Below are positions 1 through 6,550 of a DNA stretch of 12,810 nt, one piece after another. Numbering within the stretch: the first letter of the stretch is position 1; the number at the start of each line of letters is the position of its first letter. The translations under genes and the position numbers were made by a program. The notes beneath the pieces are model-generated. The model searched no databases. It worked only from the letters and a program-made list of their open reading frames with translations, and was not told the DNA's origin. Source of the DNA: Neisseriaceae bacterium (lineage in GTDB: Bacteria > Pseudomonadota > Gammaproteobacteria > Burkholderiales > UBA11063); the NCBI GenBank assembly GCA_027371515.1, contig DAHXMX010000019.1, positions 1-12,810 of the forward strand. The letters are read 5' to 3'.

Positions 1-16
1 CATAAATGAAAATTTT

Positions 17-36
17 AGTTAAAGATATCTTTAACT
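17..36. promoter_or_regulatory. Perfect 20-bp palindrome, candidate operator
   Basis: AGTTAAAGATATCTTTAACT equals its own reverse complement over all 20 bases. It ends 7 bases before an extended -10 box (44-52), so it covers the -35 region of that putative promoter, a usual place for a dimeric repressor or activator to bind. No long T-run follows, which argues against a terminator. The regulator is unknown. Confidence 0.45.
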
Positions 37-43
37 TTTAATA

Positions 44-52
44 TGATATAAT
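44..52 (+). promoter_or_regulatory. Extended -10 promoter element
   Basis: TGATATAAT gives an exact TGn extension followed by the consensus TATAAT at 47-52. No good -35 hexamer is seen at 16-18 bp upstream, which an extended -10 can tolerate. Transcription would start near 59 and lead into the small ORF at 81. AT-rich DNA produces chance matches, so support is moderate. Confidence 0.45.
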
Positions 53-80
53 AAAAAATAAAAGAGGGTGCATAATAACA

Positions 81-230
81 ATGTCGAGGGTTACATTTTT
101 ACGCTTATTTATAGGGTTATTCGGCATTGTCTTTATTATACTGACATTTAACAAATTGCTTTGCCATCATCCAATTGCCAATTTAAATAAATATATCACC
201 TATTCAAATTGCTTTAAAAACATAACTTGA
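81..230 (+). CDS. Possible small single-pass membrane protein (49 aa)
   Basis: An ATG opens a 49-codon frame ending in TGA. The product has a basic start (Arg3, Arg8), one hydrophobic stretch at about residues 6-23 rich in Leu, Ile, Phe and Gly, then a polar tail with Cys28, His29 and His30. A GAGGG stretch at 64-68 lies 12 bases before the ATG, longer than ideal, and an extended -10 box with a perfect palindrome lies further upstream. The last 31 bases overlap the 3' end of era on the other strand, so the two genes are convergent. I recognise no family. It could be a genuine small membrane protein, the 5' remnant of a longer gene, or a chance frame; the promoter-like upstream region is the main reason to list it. 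Confidence 0.35.
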   Translation: MSRVTFLRLFIGLFGIVFIILTFNKLLCHHPIANLNKYITYSNCFKNIT

Positions 231-1084
231 TCAGCAAAACCATTTTTAACTTTAACCCATATTTGTAAAAACACTTTATTATTTAATAATTTTTCAATAT
301 CTACACGTGCTTCACTAGATATTTTTTTAAGTTTATTGCCTTTATTACCAATCACCATACCTTTTTGGTTGTCTTTATCTACAATTATGGTAGCATTAAT
401 GTGTGTGATTTTAGGATTGCTTATATCAAATTCATCAATATTTACCGCCAAACTATAAGGTAGCTCATCGCCTAAATTACGAAATAATTTTTCACGGATA
501 ATTTCACTTACTAAAAACTTGGTGTTTCTATCGGTTAATTGATCTTCAGGATACAAAAATCTCTCAAATGGAATGTATTTATTTAATGCCAATAATACCT
601 CATCAATACCATTATGCATTCGAGCAGAAACTAATAAAACTTCCTTAAAGGGAAACTTTTGACACAAACTTTCGATGTAATTGTTTAATTCATATTTATT
701 ATCTACTTTATCTTGTTTATTTATTACTAAAATAACATTTTTATTATTCGGTAACAAATTCAATACATTTTGATCACCTTGATTAAAAATCAAAGCTTCA
801 ACTACAAATAATACAACATCTACATCAGATAAACTATTAATTACCGATTGATTCAATAAATTATTTAATTTATTTAAATATAGCTGTTGAAATCCTGGTG
901 TATCTATAAAAATATACTGTGCATTATTCAAGGTAACTATACCACTAACCCTTTGCTGAGTAGTTTGTGGCTTACGCGATGTAATACTTATTTTTTGTCC
1001 AATTAAATGATTCATTAATGTTGATTTACCAACATTTGGACGCCCAACAATGGATATAAATCCACATTTTTGATTTTCTTCCAA
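200..1084 (-). CDS. era: GTPase Era
   Basis: Era is a GTP-binding protein with a C-terminal KH RNA-binding domain. It binds the 3' end of 16S rRNA and helps 30S subunit maturation at the inner face of the membrane. The 294-aa product has all G motifs: P-loop GRPNVGKS at 14-21, switch I with RKPQTT at 37-42, DTPG at 61-64, NKQD at 122-125 and SAR at 153-155. The KH domain fills roughly residues 200-285, with its VIGNKG loop near 243-248. The length is normal for the family. The ATG lies 9 bases after the rnc stop, so the gene is the last member of an MFS-lepB-rnc-era operon, an order conserved in proteobacteria for the last three genes. The stop is TAG. The expected downstream recO is not seen; the 3' end meets a convergent small ORF instead. 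No Rho-independent terminator is visible. Confidence 0.98.
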   Translation of the reverse strand: MEENQKCGFISIVGRPNVGKSTLMNHLIGQKISITSRKPQTTQQRVSGIVTLNNAQYIFIDTPGFQQLYLNKLNNLLNQSVINSLSDVDVVLFVVEALIFNQGDQNVLNLLPNNKNVILVINKQDKVDNKYELNNYIESLCQKFPFKEVLLVSARMHNGIDEVLLALNKYIPFERFLYPEDQLTDRNTKFLVSEIIREKLFRNLGDELPYSLAVNIDEFDISNPKITHINATIIVDKDNQKGMVIGNKGNKLKKISSEARVDIEKLLNNKVFLQIWVKVKNGFADQVMFLKQFE

Positions 1085-1093
1085 ATTACTTCC

Positions 1094-1762
1094 TTACTTT
1101 ATACCTAATTTTTGCAACATTTTTGTAGCTGCATTCTGACTAGATTCTTTTTTGGTTTTACCAGTTGCAGTTACTTTTATATTTAATTCACGAATTTCAC
1201 ACTCTATAGTAAATAAAGCATCATGTAATGGTCCTGTTGACTCAATAATATTATATATCGGAACTTCTAGTTTTCGCGCTTGTAAATACTCTTGTAATAA
1301 CGACTTGCTATCTTTGTTTAAATAAGATAAAACATTATGTAATCGTTCTTTATATAATAATTTAATAACCGTTTGTGCAGCATAAACACTTCCATCAATA
1401 CTTACTGCCGCAATTAATGCCTCTACGACATCAGCTAAAATAGAAGGTCGATTTCGTCCATTATTTTTAATCTCACCATCACCTAATAACAGATAATTAC
1501 CAATTTCTAAATAATTAGCTATTTCCACTAATGTTTGCTCATTTACTAATGCAGATCTAAGCTTAGATAATTCACCTTCTGACAAATCTGGATATAAATA
1601 ATATAATTCTAATGAAATATTATAATCTAGTAAACTATCCCCTAAAAACTCCAAGCGTTCATAATTATTACGTGAATAACTACGATGAGTTAATGCAATT
1701 GTCAATAACTTGGTATCATTAAATGTATATTGAATTTTATTTTCTAATGCTTTAAAATTCAT
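1094..1762 (-). CDS. rnc: Ribonuclease III
   Basis: This is the double-strand-specific endoribonuclease that cuts rRNA precursors and some mRNAs and sRNA duplexes. The 222-aa protein has the normal two-domain form. The nuclease domain (about 1-145) carries the signature ERLEFLGDS at 35-43, with catalytic Glu38 and Asp42, and the second acidic pair Asp111 and Glu114 in the segment SILADVVEALIAA. The double-stranded RNA binding domain spans about 153-220 and ends with the typical KKESSQNAATKMLQKL helix. Only one base separates its start from the lepB stop, and 9 bases separate its stop from era, so the three genes are probably translated from one mRNA. Nothing appears missing or broken. Confidence 0.98.
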   Translation of the reverse strand: MNFKALENKIQYTFNDTKLLTIALTHRSYSRNNYERLEFLGDSLLDYNISLELYYLYPDLSEGELSKLRSALVNEQTLVEIANYLEIGNYLLLGDGEIKNNGRNRPSILADVVEALIAAVSIDGSVYAAQTVIKLLYKERLHNVLSYLNKDSKSLLQEYLQARKLEVPIYNIIESTGPLHDALFTIECEIRELNIKVTATGKTKKESSQNAATKMLQKLGIK

Positions 1763-1763
1763 C

Positions 1764-2729
1764 TTATATTGGTTGCCATAAACGTTTAATATCTCTAAAA
1801 TTTAAAATCACGCGAATAGCTTTACCTAAAATTGCTGAATCATCAACGAAACCCCAATAGCGACTATCAAAACTATTATCTCGATTATCACCCATCATAA
1901 AATATTTACCAGCTGGCACCACACACTCAAAACCATCATCACCAAAATATTTACAATTTTGTCTATCCGGAAATGCTTGTACATCGGAAACAAATAATGT
2001 TGGCATTCTATCTAAAGTAATGATACTATGCTTTACTCCAAGTAAATTTTCGGTATACCGTTGATTAATTAATTCTACATTACCTTGTGTTGGTATATTT
2101 TCCGTATAAGTATAGTTACCACTTTCTAGGTAAGTTAATTTGGTACCATTAATTGATAACCGCTTGTCACGATATTCAATTTTATCACCACCAACTGCAA
2201 CTACACGCTTAATTAAATCCATATTACGAACTAATGGAGATTTAAAAACAACCACATCTCCACGTTTAATTTTAGATACTGGGATAACAACCTTATTAGT
2301 AATAGGTTCACGAATACCATACTCAAACTTATTAACTAAAATAAAATCACCAACAGTTAAATCTGGACGCATTGATGAACTTGGTATTTGATAAGCTTCA
2401 AATAAAAATGCACGAAGTACAAAAACTGCAAATATTACTGGGAAAAACTCATAAGCATAATTAATATAATGTTTTTCACGATTCCTCAACAATAGTTTAT
2501 CTAATATTATCAAAAAACCACTAGCTAAAACCAATAAAAATAATACTGTTGCAAAATCAGTCCATTCCGATATAATTCCAACTAGTCCTAATAATAAAAT
2601 AAAATAACCATTTTCCATGGACTTGCTTTTGTTCTCACCTTTTGCTCGGTAAATAAAAAACATCCCCACTACAACTCCCAGCACACCTAAATAAAACCAT
2701 TTAGATAAACCATGCGTCATTGTTTCCAT
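1764..2729 (-). CDS. lepB: Signal peptidase I
   Basis: This is the membrane-bound serine protease that removes Sec and Tat signal peptides on the periplasmic side of the inner membrane. The 321-aa product has several N-terminal hydrophobic segments (about 11-27, 41-53, 60-77 and 95-110). The catalytic Ser119 follows in PSSSM, the general-base Lys174 in LIKRVVAVGGD, and the conserved box GDNRDNSFDSRYWG lies at 280-293. A periplasmic insert near 185-265 gives the larger proteobacterial form of the enzyme. AGAGGA lies 5 bases before the chosen ATG. A second ATG three codons later is possible but less well placed. The usual upstream partner lepA is absent; an MFS gene ends 17 bases upstream. The two exported proteins of the neighbouring RiPP operon (6222-7492) would be substrates of such an enzyme. 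Confidence 0.97.
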   Translation of the reverse strand: METMTHGLSKWFYLGVLGVVVGMFFIYRAKGENKSKSMENGYFILLLGLVGIISEWTDFATVLFLLVLASGFLIILDKLLLRNREKHYINYAYEFFPVIFAVFVLRAFLFEAYQIPSSSMRPDLTVGDFILVNKFEYGIREPITNKVVIPVSKIKRGDVVVFKSPLVRNMDLIKRVVAVGGDKIEYRDKRLSINGTKLTYLESGNYTYTENIPTQGNVELINQRYTENLLGVKHSIITLDRMPTLFVSDVQAFPDRQNCKYFGDDGFECVVPAGKYFMMGDNRDNSFDSRYWGFVDDSAILGKAIRVILNFRDIKRLWQPI

Positions 2730-2746
2730 AAGTTCCTCTTTAAACT

Positions 2747-3937
2747 TTAAATAATTACTCGATATTTTTTTTGTTGCATCAGAAATCTAATTCCAGATAA
2801 ACAAATCAAACCTATAGCAGTTAATAAAATCCCTAACTGTAACTGATTAGTATTGGTTGAAGTTGATATCAACAAGCTTCCAATAGTAGCCCCCAGCATC
2901 TGAAAAAAATTATATATAGATGCAGCAGTTCCAGCTTTATTATTAAAAATACTCATTGCTCCTGAACTACAATTTGGATAAATAAACCCAGAACCTAATG
3001 AATAAATCATCATTGGAATAATTATTATATATACATTAATAACACCTAAAATGCCAGTTAATATAAAAAATAATCCAACACATAAATATAAAACTGCACC
3101 CAAGGTAATCATCTTCTGCATACCGTATTTTAGTATCACGATACGATTAATCGTACTCCCAATGAGCAAAGCAGCTGTTACAAAAACAGCCGTATAACCA
3201 AAACGCTCCGGATCCATACCAACTATTACTTGTAACAATAACGAAGATACTGTTTGATAAGATACGATACCTGCTATAGTCAAACCAGAAATCAGATTAT
3301 ACACCAAAAAATATTTATTCATTAAAACTTCTTTATAGTCAAAAAACACCATACCAACTGTTAAATCGCGCTTATTGTGGTTGGTCTCCTCTAATTTATA
3401 TTTTGACATCATGATAACTATTATTGTCATTATTAACAATAAGACAAAGCTCATACGCCAAAATAAATATTTTTGTATATAACCCCCGATAATTGGGGCA
3501 AAAGCAATAGCGATGGAATAAATCACCCCAAGTAGTGATGCTAATTTAGCTAAGCTGACTTGATCTGGTGAAATATCTTTAGCAATCGATCGTGATACCA
3601 CAGCAGCACCGCTAAATCCAAGACCTTGAATAAAACGACCCAGAAACATAATTTCAACATTATAACTAATACAACATAATAAACTACCAAATAAACCAAT
3701 CGTTAAGCAAATAAATGCAATTGGTTTTCTACCAAACTTATCTGATAATGTTCCATAAAGCAATGAGCCAATACTAAACCCAAGAACATATACAGATATA
3801 GTTAATTGCACAATATGCAAAGATGTATTCAAATCTTTTGACATACTAGGCATAGATGGCAAGTACATTTCAATTGCAAACTGTCCTAGTAATCCTAAAC
3901 AAACTATTAATATATAAGTCAATTTATTATGCGCCAT
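2747..3937 (-). CDS. Bcr/CflA-family MFS drug or small-molecule exporter
   Basis: The 396-aa integral membrane protein has about 12 hydrophobic segments and no soluble domain, typical of the DHA1 group of the major facilitator superfamily. The first helix runs into EMYLPSMPSM (23-32), the signature found in Bcr/CflA proton-driven exporters, and the loop between helices 2 and 3 has motif A, YGTLSDKFGRKP at 61-72. The substrate cannot be told from sequence; characterised relatives export bicyclomycin, chloramphenicol, sulfonamides or cysteine. The gene ends 17 bases before lepB, where lepA would normally stand, so it may drive or share the lepB-rnc-era transcript. It starts 143 bases below the DoxX gene of the RiPP operon, with no clear terminator between, so read-through is possible. 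An AGAGA stretch about 7 bases before the ATG is a weak ribosome binding site. Confidence 0.9.
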   Translation of the reverse strand: MAHNKLTYILIVCLGLLGQFAIEMYLPSMPSMSKDLNTSLHIVQLTISVYVLGFSIGSLLYGTLSDKFGRKPIAFICLTIGLFGSLLCCISYNVEIMFLGRFIQGLGFSGAAVVSRSIAKDISPDQVSLAKLASLLGVIYSIAIAFAPIIGGYIQKYLFWRMSFVLLLIMTIIVIMMSKYKLEETNHNKRDLTVGMVFFDYKEVLMNKYFLVYNLISGLTIAGIVSYQTVSSLLLQVIVGMDPERFGYTAVFVTAALLIGSTINRIVILKYGMQKMITLGAVLYLCVGLFFILTGILGVINVYIIIIPMMIYSLGSGFIYPNCSSGAMSIFNNKAGTAASIYNFFQMLGATIGSLLISTSTNTNQLQLGILLTAIGLICLSGIRFLMQQKKYRVII

Positions 3938-3955
3938 AAAAAATCTCTTTTAATT

Positions 3956-3961
3956 ATTATA
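3956..3961 (-). promoter_or_regulatory. Putative -10 box for the MFS-lepB-rnc-era operon
   Basis: Read on the minus strand, a consensus TATAAT stands 18 bases before the MFS start codon's first base, which would give a very short leader. The -35 candidates at 16-18 bp spacing (CTTTAT or similar) are poor. The box could be a chance match in AT-rich DNA, but it is the best candidate in the 143-bp spacer. Confidence 0.3.
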
Positions 3962-4036
3962 CTGTTATATCACTACTAATAAAGTTGTTATTCTACCATA
4001 CCTATCTCTATTAATTACAGTATCTGAAATCTCTAT

Positions 4037-4060
4037 GGCATGATGGTGCCTTTATTGGCA
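4037..4060. repeat. Phased GGCA/TGCC/GGCA inverted repeats
   Basis: GGCA (4037-4040), TGCC (4047-4050) and GGCA (4057-4060) stand exactly 10 bases apart in an otherwise AT-rich spacer. The middle block can pair with either neighbour, giving two mutually exclusive 4-bp hairpins with 6-base loops. No T-run follows on the minus strand, so this is not a convincing terminator for the DoxX gene. The function is unknown and chance is possible. Confidence 0.3.
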
Positions 4061-4080
4061 TTATCCGTCACAATGTATTA

Positions 4081-4674
4081 TTACTTTAATTTTTTATTTA
4101 ATAATTTAACTAACCAATAATCTACACTAACGAATTTTCCACCACCCCAAACCAATAAAACTAATAACATAATAAAATAAGTCGTTGAAAATTCGATACC
4201 ATTATTTAAAATTACCGGATCTCCCAATTCAGTAATATAATTATAGCGCCCAGGAAAATTTTCCTGTAACCACTTTAAAAAATTGACCATCCTTAAAGTA
4301 GCTTCCATGTCTTTACTAGCAATAGCCAACCAACCATGTGATATATGAACCGTAAGGCTTGCCACTGTCATTAAAATAATTAATGGAATTGAAATAAGAC
4401 GAGTAAATAATCCAAGTGCAATACAAATAAAACCAAAAACCTCAGTACCAGTTGCTAATAATGCAAAAAAATACGGGAAAGGAAGACCAAGCCCGCCTTT
4501 TGCCGTTGGTGTTGCGAACCACGCAACCGTTAAAGGGAAACCAACCACTTTAGAATAAGCCCCTTCGTATATTACCGGTAATAAATATAAACGTACAAAA
4601 AGAAGCACTATAAAATCAATTTTTTTGCACTTTTCGATAGCAATTGTATAATATCTAATAAAACTTTTAATCAT
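4081..4674 (-). CDS. DoxX-family membrane protein, HvfX-like
   Basis: The 197-aa protein has four hydrophobic segments (about 20-40, 67-90, 93-110 and 163-178), as in the DoxX family. Between the first two stands a loop with WF at 52-53 and LGLPFP at 62-67. Segment 3 is followed by TVHISHGWLAIA (108-119) and a polar insert of about 40 residues before the last helix. This longer form, next to DUF692 and DUF2063 genes, matches the DoxX proteins annotated as HvfX in copper-RiPP cassettes; their exact role is not settled and may be redox or membrane support of peptide maturation or copper handling. GGAG lies 6 bases before the ATG, and the gene starts 19 bases after the DUF2063 stop as the last operon member. 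Older DoxX links to thiosulfate or quinone metabolism do not fit this context. Confidence 0.88.
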   Translation of the reverse strand: MIKSFIRYYTIAIEKCKKIDFIVLLFVRLYLLPVIYEGAYSKVVGFPLTVAWFATPTAKGGLGLPFPYFFALLATGTEVFGFICIALGLFTRLISIPLIILMTVASLTVHISHGWLAIASKDMEATLRMVNFLKWLQENFPGRYNYITELGDPVILNNGIEFSTTYFIMLLVLLVWGGGKFVSVDYWLVKLLNKKLK

Positions 4675-4693
4675 TTTACACTCCGTTTATTAA

Positions 4694-5395
4694 TTAATTT
4701 AAAAAGATAAACTCTTCTATAGAGTTTTCAGCAATCCACTTATATAAATACTGTTTATTTTCTACTGCCATTAATTTTTCTATATCTACAACTAAGGAAA
4801 TACCTTGATCAACAATATAATTTAACATCAATAAATCAAATTGAAATAATTTTTTTCTTAAAATATCATTCTTCGAGTTTTTGAATATTCCATAAATATA
4901 ATCTCCTGATTGATTCATAATTGGTGTACCATTTTGTATCAAAAAAGGTAATTTAATAACTTCTAATGTTGGATTAAGCGTTATATGCGTATTTAAATTT
5001 AACCCTGAAATATCATATCCTTTTTTTGATACTCCTTCTGATATCTCCATATTGTACAAAATCCACTCATATTCAATTAAACATAATAATTCCCCCACCA
5101 AATAGTTATTATTTTTAATAAAGATAATCAATTCGGTAGCTATCTTATGAAATTCGGCTTCATTTGCCGCATGATTTAATATAAAATCATCAATAATTCG
5201 TTTTTGGGTCTCATTATCTAATTTCTGACTAAGCAACGGGAACGTTTGTTTTAAAACATCCTGAACATGAACTCGTACTATATTTCTGTAAATAATAACT
5301 GATAAATCATCCCCTGAATATTCAACTTTACGTATCAAATTACATAATTTATCAATTTGAAACTCAACTTTCGCTGGAACTACATAAGAACTCAT
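4694..5395 (-). CDS. DUF2063 protein, HvfC/BufC/MbnC-like RiPP maturation partner
   Basis: The 233-aa soluble protein has the N-terminal DUF2063 layout: an early YRN at 36-38 in a helix, FPLL at 52-55, then the helix pair FILNHAANEAEFHKIATELI at 71-90 and an acidic-aromatic helix LIEYEWILYN at 106-115. The C-terminal half (about 125-233) is a poorly conserved beta-rich region ending in a short helical tail. In known cassettes this partner binds the leader of the precursor and forms a complex with the DUF692 enzyme. It starts 8 bases after that enzyme's TAG stop with only a weak AGAAG ribosome binding site spanning the stop, which suggests translational coupling. DUF2063 is also annotated as a putative DNA-binding domain, but the neighbourhood favours the maturation role. 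Confidence 0.86.
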   Translation of the reverse strand: MSSYVVPAKVEFQIDKLCNLIRKVEYSGDDLSVIIYRNIVRVHVQDVLKQTFPLLSQKLDNETQKRIIDDFILNHAANEAEFHKIATELIIFIKNNNYLVGELLCLIEYEWILYNMEISEGVSKKGYDISGLNLNTHITLNPTLEVIKLPFLIQNGTPIMNQSGDYIYGIFKNSKNDILRKKLFQFDLLMLNYIVDQGISLVVDIEKLMAVENKQYLYKWIAENSIEEFIFLN

Positions 5396-5403
5396 TGTTA
5401 CTT

Positions 5404-6234
5404 CTAACTCATTTTTAAATTATTTACAAACTGTTTAATAACTCGTAACTCTTCAAGCAAATCATCTAATTGAGGTATATTATTATCACGTTCCAAAATT
5501 AATGGCTTCGCACCATGATATAAAAAAACATCCTTAGCCAATGCTAAAACATTTGCATGTACATCTGTTCCGTGAGTATCTAAAATAAAATCATCTGTTT
5601 TTAAATGCCCGGCAATATGATAATAACTTATTCGATCACTTGGAATATTTTTAATATATTCATAAGCATCATAACCATGATTCAAACTATTTACATACAC
5701 ATTATTTATATCCAACAACATATTACACTTACTTTTATCTAGTAGCTCAACCCAAAAATCAATCTCCGGCATCTCATTTGGGTATTTATAGTACCAAGTA
5801 ATATTTTCAAGTACTATTATTTGTTGTAAAATATCCTGTACTTCATCGATTCGCGCTACAAGATAATCAATATTCTCCTTATATCTTGGCACTGGCAACA
5901 AATCATAAAGATAACCTTGCTTATCTCGTGAATAGCATAAATGATCACTATAGATAGCTATATTATATCTTTCAATAAAATGCTTAACTTGATATAAATA
6001 CTCTCTATTTATGGGGCATGTATCCCCGATTGATAAGCTTAATCCATGCGCCACTAGGCTATATTTCTGAGAAATATCCTCTAAAAATTCTCTTTTAAGA
6101 CCATCAATACCCATCCAATTATCCGGAGCAAGCTCAAGAAAATCTAACTCCGAGTACTTAGGCTCATCACGAATATCGTTAATATGTTCACTTCTTAGGC
6201 CAATCCCGAAACTATCGTTTCTTATTGCCCGCAT
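5404..6234 (-). CDS. DUF692 multinuclear iron oxidative enzyme (HvfB/BufB-like MNIO)
   Basis: DUF692 proteins are TIM-barrel enzymes with two or three iron ions that oxidatively modify cysteines in ribosomal peptides; MbnB of methanobactin is the founding case. The 276-aa product shows the expected ligand series: His63 in AHGLSLSIG, His98 in SDHLCYS, Glu143 in LENITWYY, Asp175 and Asn178 in LDINNVYVN, His206 and His210 in YYHIAGH, Asp219 and His221 in DTHG, and Glu248 in LERDNNIP. The N-terminus GIGLRSEH (10-17) also fits. The start codon lies 13 bases inside the end of the precursor gene, with AGGTGG just before it. The substrate is most likely the peptide encoded immediately upstream. Product chemistry (thiooxazole, oxazolone/thioamide or other) cannot be read from sequence. 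Confidence 0.95.
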   Translation of the reverse strand: MRAIRNDSFGIGLRSEHINDIRDEPKYSELDFLELAPDNWMGIDGLKREFLEDISQKYSLVAHGLSLSIGDTCPINREYLYQVKHFIERYNIAIYSDHLCYSRDKQGYLYDLLPVPRYKENIDYLVARIDEVQDILQQIIVLENITWYYKYPNEMPEIDFWVELLDKSKCNMLLDINNVYVNSLNHGYDAYEYIKNIPSDRISYYHIAGHLKTDDFILDTHGTDVHANVLALAKDVFLYHGAKPLILERDNNIPQLDDLLEELRVIKQFVNNLKMS

Positions 6235-6545
6235 ACACCACCTGCTGCTTTATTTGCAACCTCTTTTTCACTAGGCTCTAAACCATACCCAGTTGAACCA
6301 CATTTACCATCACGTGCAAATACTAACTTATCTTGTGGATTATGCTTAATTTTAGCTTGCCCATAGATTTTTTCAGTACCACACTTACCGCTAGCACATT
6401 TACCACTTGATTTTGGAGCCTTATGTGTTACCTTTACCGAAGGTTGCGCTGGTTCATCTGCCATAACTTTTTCATGTATTAATAAACTTGCAAATGAAGT
6501 TACAACAATAGACATTACCATTTTATTTTTCATTCTATTTTTCAT
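6222..6545 (-). CDS. Putative HvfA/BufA-like secreted RiPP metallophore precursor
   Basis: The 107-aa protein has a basic, Met-rich start, a hydrophobic core at about 9-24 and a likely signal peptidase I site after VMA (27-29). The mature part has four cysteines: Cys50 and Cys55 in SGKCASGKCG, Cys82 in DGKCG and Cys105 in GGVCGQ at the very end. The GKC repeats recall the EGKCG motifs of HvfA, and EKIYGQAK (58-65) recalls the EKCYG block of DUF2282 bufferins with Ile in place of Cys. AAGGAG lies 8 bases before the first ATG, inside the end of the hydrolase gene. In-frame Met5, Met9 and Met11 are alternative starts. The position directly before the DUF692 gene makes it the obvious substrate; the family assignment rests on context and motifs, and modification and copper binding are inferred. 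Confidence 0.75.
   Translation of the reverse strand: MKNRMKNKMVMSIVVTSFASLLIHEKVMADEPAQPSVKVTHKAPKSSGKCASGKCGTEKIYGQAKIKHNPQDKLVFARDGKCGSTGYGLEPSEKEVANKAAGGVCGQ
6238..6243 (-). promoter_or_regulatory. Ribosome binding site of the DUF692 gene inside the precursor gene
   Basis: Minus-strand AGGTGG lies 3 bases before the DUF692 ATG (6232-6234) and within codons for the precursor's last Gly-Gly-Val-Cys stretch. Start and stop overlap by 13 bases in different frames. Ribosomes finishing the precursor could therefore re-initiate on the enzyme, linking their synthesis. Confidence 0.5.
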
Positions 6546-6550
6546 TTTGT

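Noticed and set aside
2140..2391. Plus-strand 83-codon open frame
   Set aside because: It lies wholly inside lepB on the other strand, over the conserved catalytic region, and has no ribosome binding site or recognisable product.
4040..4120. Plus-strand 26-codon frame starting MMVPLL
   Set aside because: Half of it is antisense to the DoxX 3' end, no ribosome binding site precedes it, and it is too short to support without conservation.
5404..6234. Assignment of the DUF692 gene as MbnB of a methanobactin cluster
   Set aside because: There is no short MbnA-like peptide, MbnT or MbnM. The precursor is a 107-aa signal-peptide protein, and a DoxX gene follows, which fits HvfB/BufB better.
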